A stretch of DNA of 64,000 nt from Bacillus salacetis. GTDB taxonomy: Bacteria; Bacillota; Bacilli; Bacillales; Bacillaceae_B. Under the pieces are notes generated by a model. That model made no database searches. It saw nothing but the letters and a program-made list of their open reading frames with translations, and was not told the origin of the DNA. Location of the stretch: assembly GCF_003581585.1 (NCBI RefSeq), contig NZ_QXIR01000001.1, positions 248,001 through 312,000 of the forward strand. The letters run 5' to 3'. Of the stretch, positions 63,526-64,000 are shown in pieces. The translations under genes were made by a program, and so were the position numbers. How positions within the stretch are numbered: position 1 is the stretch's first letter; every line of letters starts with the position of its first letter.

Positions 63526-64000
63526 TTAACGAAGAAGCTGTAGAACTCCTTGTGGTTGTTGGTTAGCTTGAGCCAACATTGCTTGTGCTGCTTGAGAAAG
63601 AATAGAATTCTTTGTTTGGTTCATCATTTCTTTCGCCATATCTACATCGCGAATACGAGATTCCGCGGCAGTTAGGTTTTCAGATGAAGTACCTAGGTTG
63701 TTGATTGTGTGTTCAAGACGGTTTTGAACAGCACCTAGTTTACCACGCTCAGAAGAAACAGAAGCGATAGCTTTATCAATAATAGAAATTGATTTTGAAG
63801 CATCTTCTTTGTTAGAGATGTTTAAAGCTGCTTCACCCTTAATATCATTTGTACCGTTTGTTACTGAATTAGAAGCTGTAAATCCAGCTTGTCCAGCATT
63901 ACCTGTAATACCTAAAGCTGCTGAACGCATATCTTGAATATTCAAGGACATTGATTGTCCAGTATTAGCACCAATTTGGAATTTAGTATTATAACCAGAA
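63526..64000 (-). CDS. hag: Flagellin, C-terminal part (5' end beyond window)
   Basis: The last ~157 codons of flagellin. The frame enters at 64000 with SGYNTKFQIGANTGQSM and ends with the conserved C-terminal D0/D1 helices (RLEHTINNLGTSSENLTAAE, RIRDVDMAKEMM, ILSQAAQAMLAQANQQPQ) and VLQLLR. Flagellin is the filament subunit, exported through the flagellar apparatus with FliS. The start codon, ribosome site and promoter lie outside the window. Confidence 0.97.
   Translation of the reverse strand, partial: SGYNTKFQIGANTGQSMSLNIQDMRSAALGITGNAGQAGFTASNSVTNGTNDIKGEAALNISNKEDASKSISIIDKAIASVSSERGKLGAVQNRLEHTINNLGTSSENLTAAESRIRDVDMAKEMMNQTKNSILSQAAQAMLAQANQQPQGVLQLLR

Overview
The window is a chromosomal segment of a motile, endospore-forming member of the Bacillaceae. 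From left to right it carries uvrB, csbA, minJ, ctpB, ftsX, ftsE, cccB, yvjA, prfB, secA, hpf, fliT, fliS, fliD, flaG and hag. This is essentially the order of the Bacillus subtilis hag-uvrB segment, nearly all on the minus strand, with two large accessory insertions. Shine-Dalgarno sites are strong and sigma-factor matches are Bacillus-like. No rRNA, tRNA, transposase, phage or CRISPR locus was seen.

Region 1 (1-17 kb): the 5' part of uvrB, a two-gene hydrolase operon, a cluster of DnaA-box-like sites beside csbA, a YfbR-like HD protein, an alpha/beta hydrolase, a GNAT protein, a BsuPI lipoprotein, MinJ, a DUF402 protein and CtpB. Then come a SAM-riboswitch-controlled metY-metX operon, a second trans-sulfuration enzyme and a TlpA/ResA-like thioredoxin with a membrane partner. 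Region 2 (17-31 kb): a spore germinant-receptor operon (A, B, C subunits plus an overlooked 56-residue two-helix protein), then an M23 hydrolase next to ftsX-ftsE, cccB, yvjA, frameshifted prfB and secA.

Region 3 (31-55 kb) separates secA from hpf, which are neighbours in B. subtilis. It holds a chemoreceptor, a VWA lipoprotein, a SEC-C/HTH protein, four glycosyltransferases, a JAMM-protease operon, a large cysteine-containing structural protein, coiled-coil proteins and a four-gene nucleotide-sugar operon (UDP-GlcNAc 2-epimerase, 4,6-dehydratase, RmlD-like reductase, SDR). Sequences matching mother-cell sigma-E and sigma-K promoters precede four of these genes. I infer an undescribed spore-surface glycoprotein/polysaccharide locus.

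Region 4 (55-64 kb) is motility and c-di-GMP: hpf, a PAS-GGDEF(degenerate)-EAL-PilZ protein, a c-di-GMP-I riboswitch with its own promoter and terminator controlling an unknown 78-residue protein, then fliT-fliS-fliD-flaG behind a sigma-D promoter, an AT-rich membrane protein and the flagellin gene running off the edge.

The most unusual non-coding content is a set of three tandem arrays with a shared 52-53 bp period (17.2, 41.3-42.6 and 46.1-47.3 kb). All lie in divergent intergenic regions next to spore genes, and two of them share the same palindromic core geometry. Two dispersed families are also present: a ~190 bp element with imperfect terminal inverted repeats, and a REP-like palindrome centred on GGGGACWGTCCCC, one copy of which is a perfect 55 bp palindrome.
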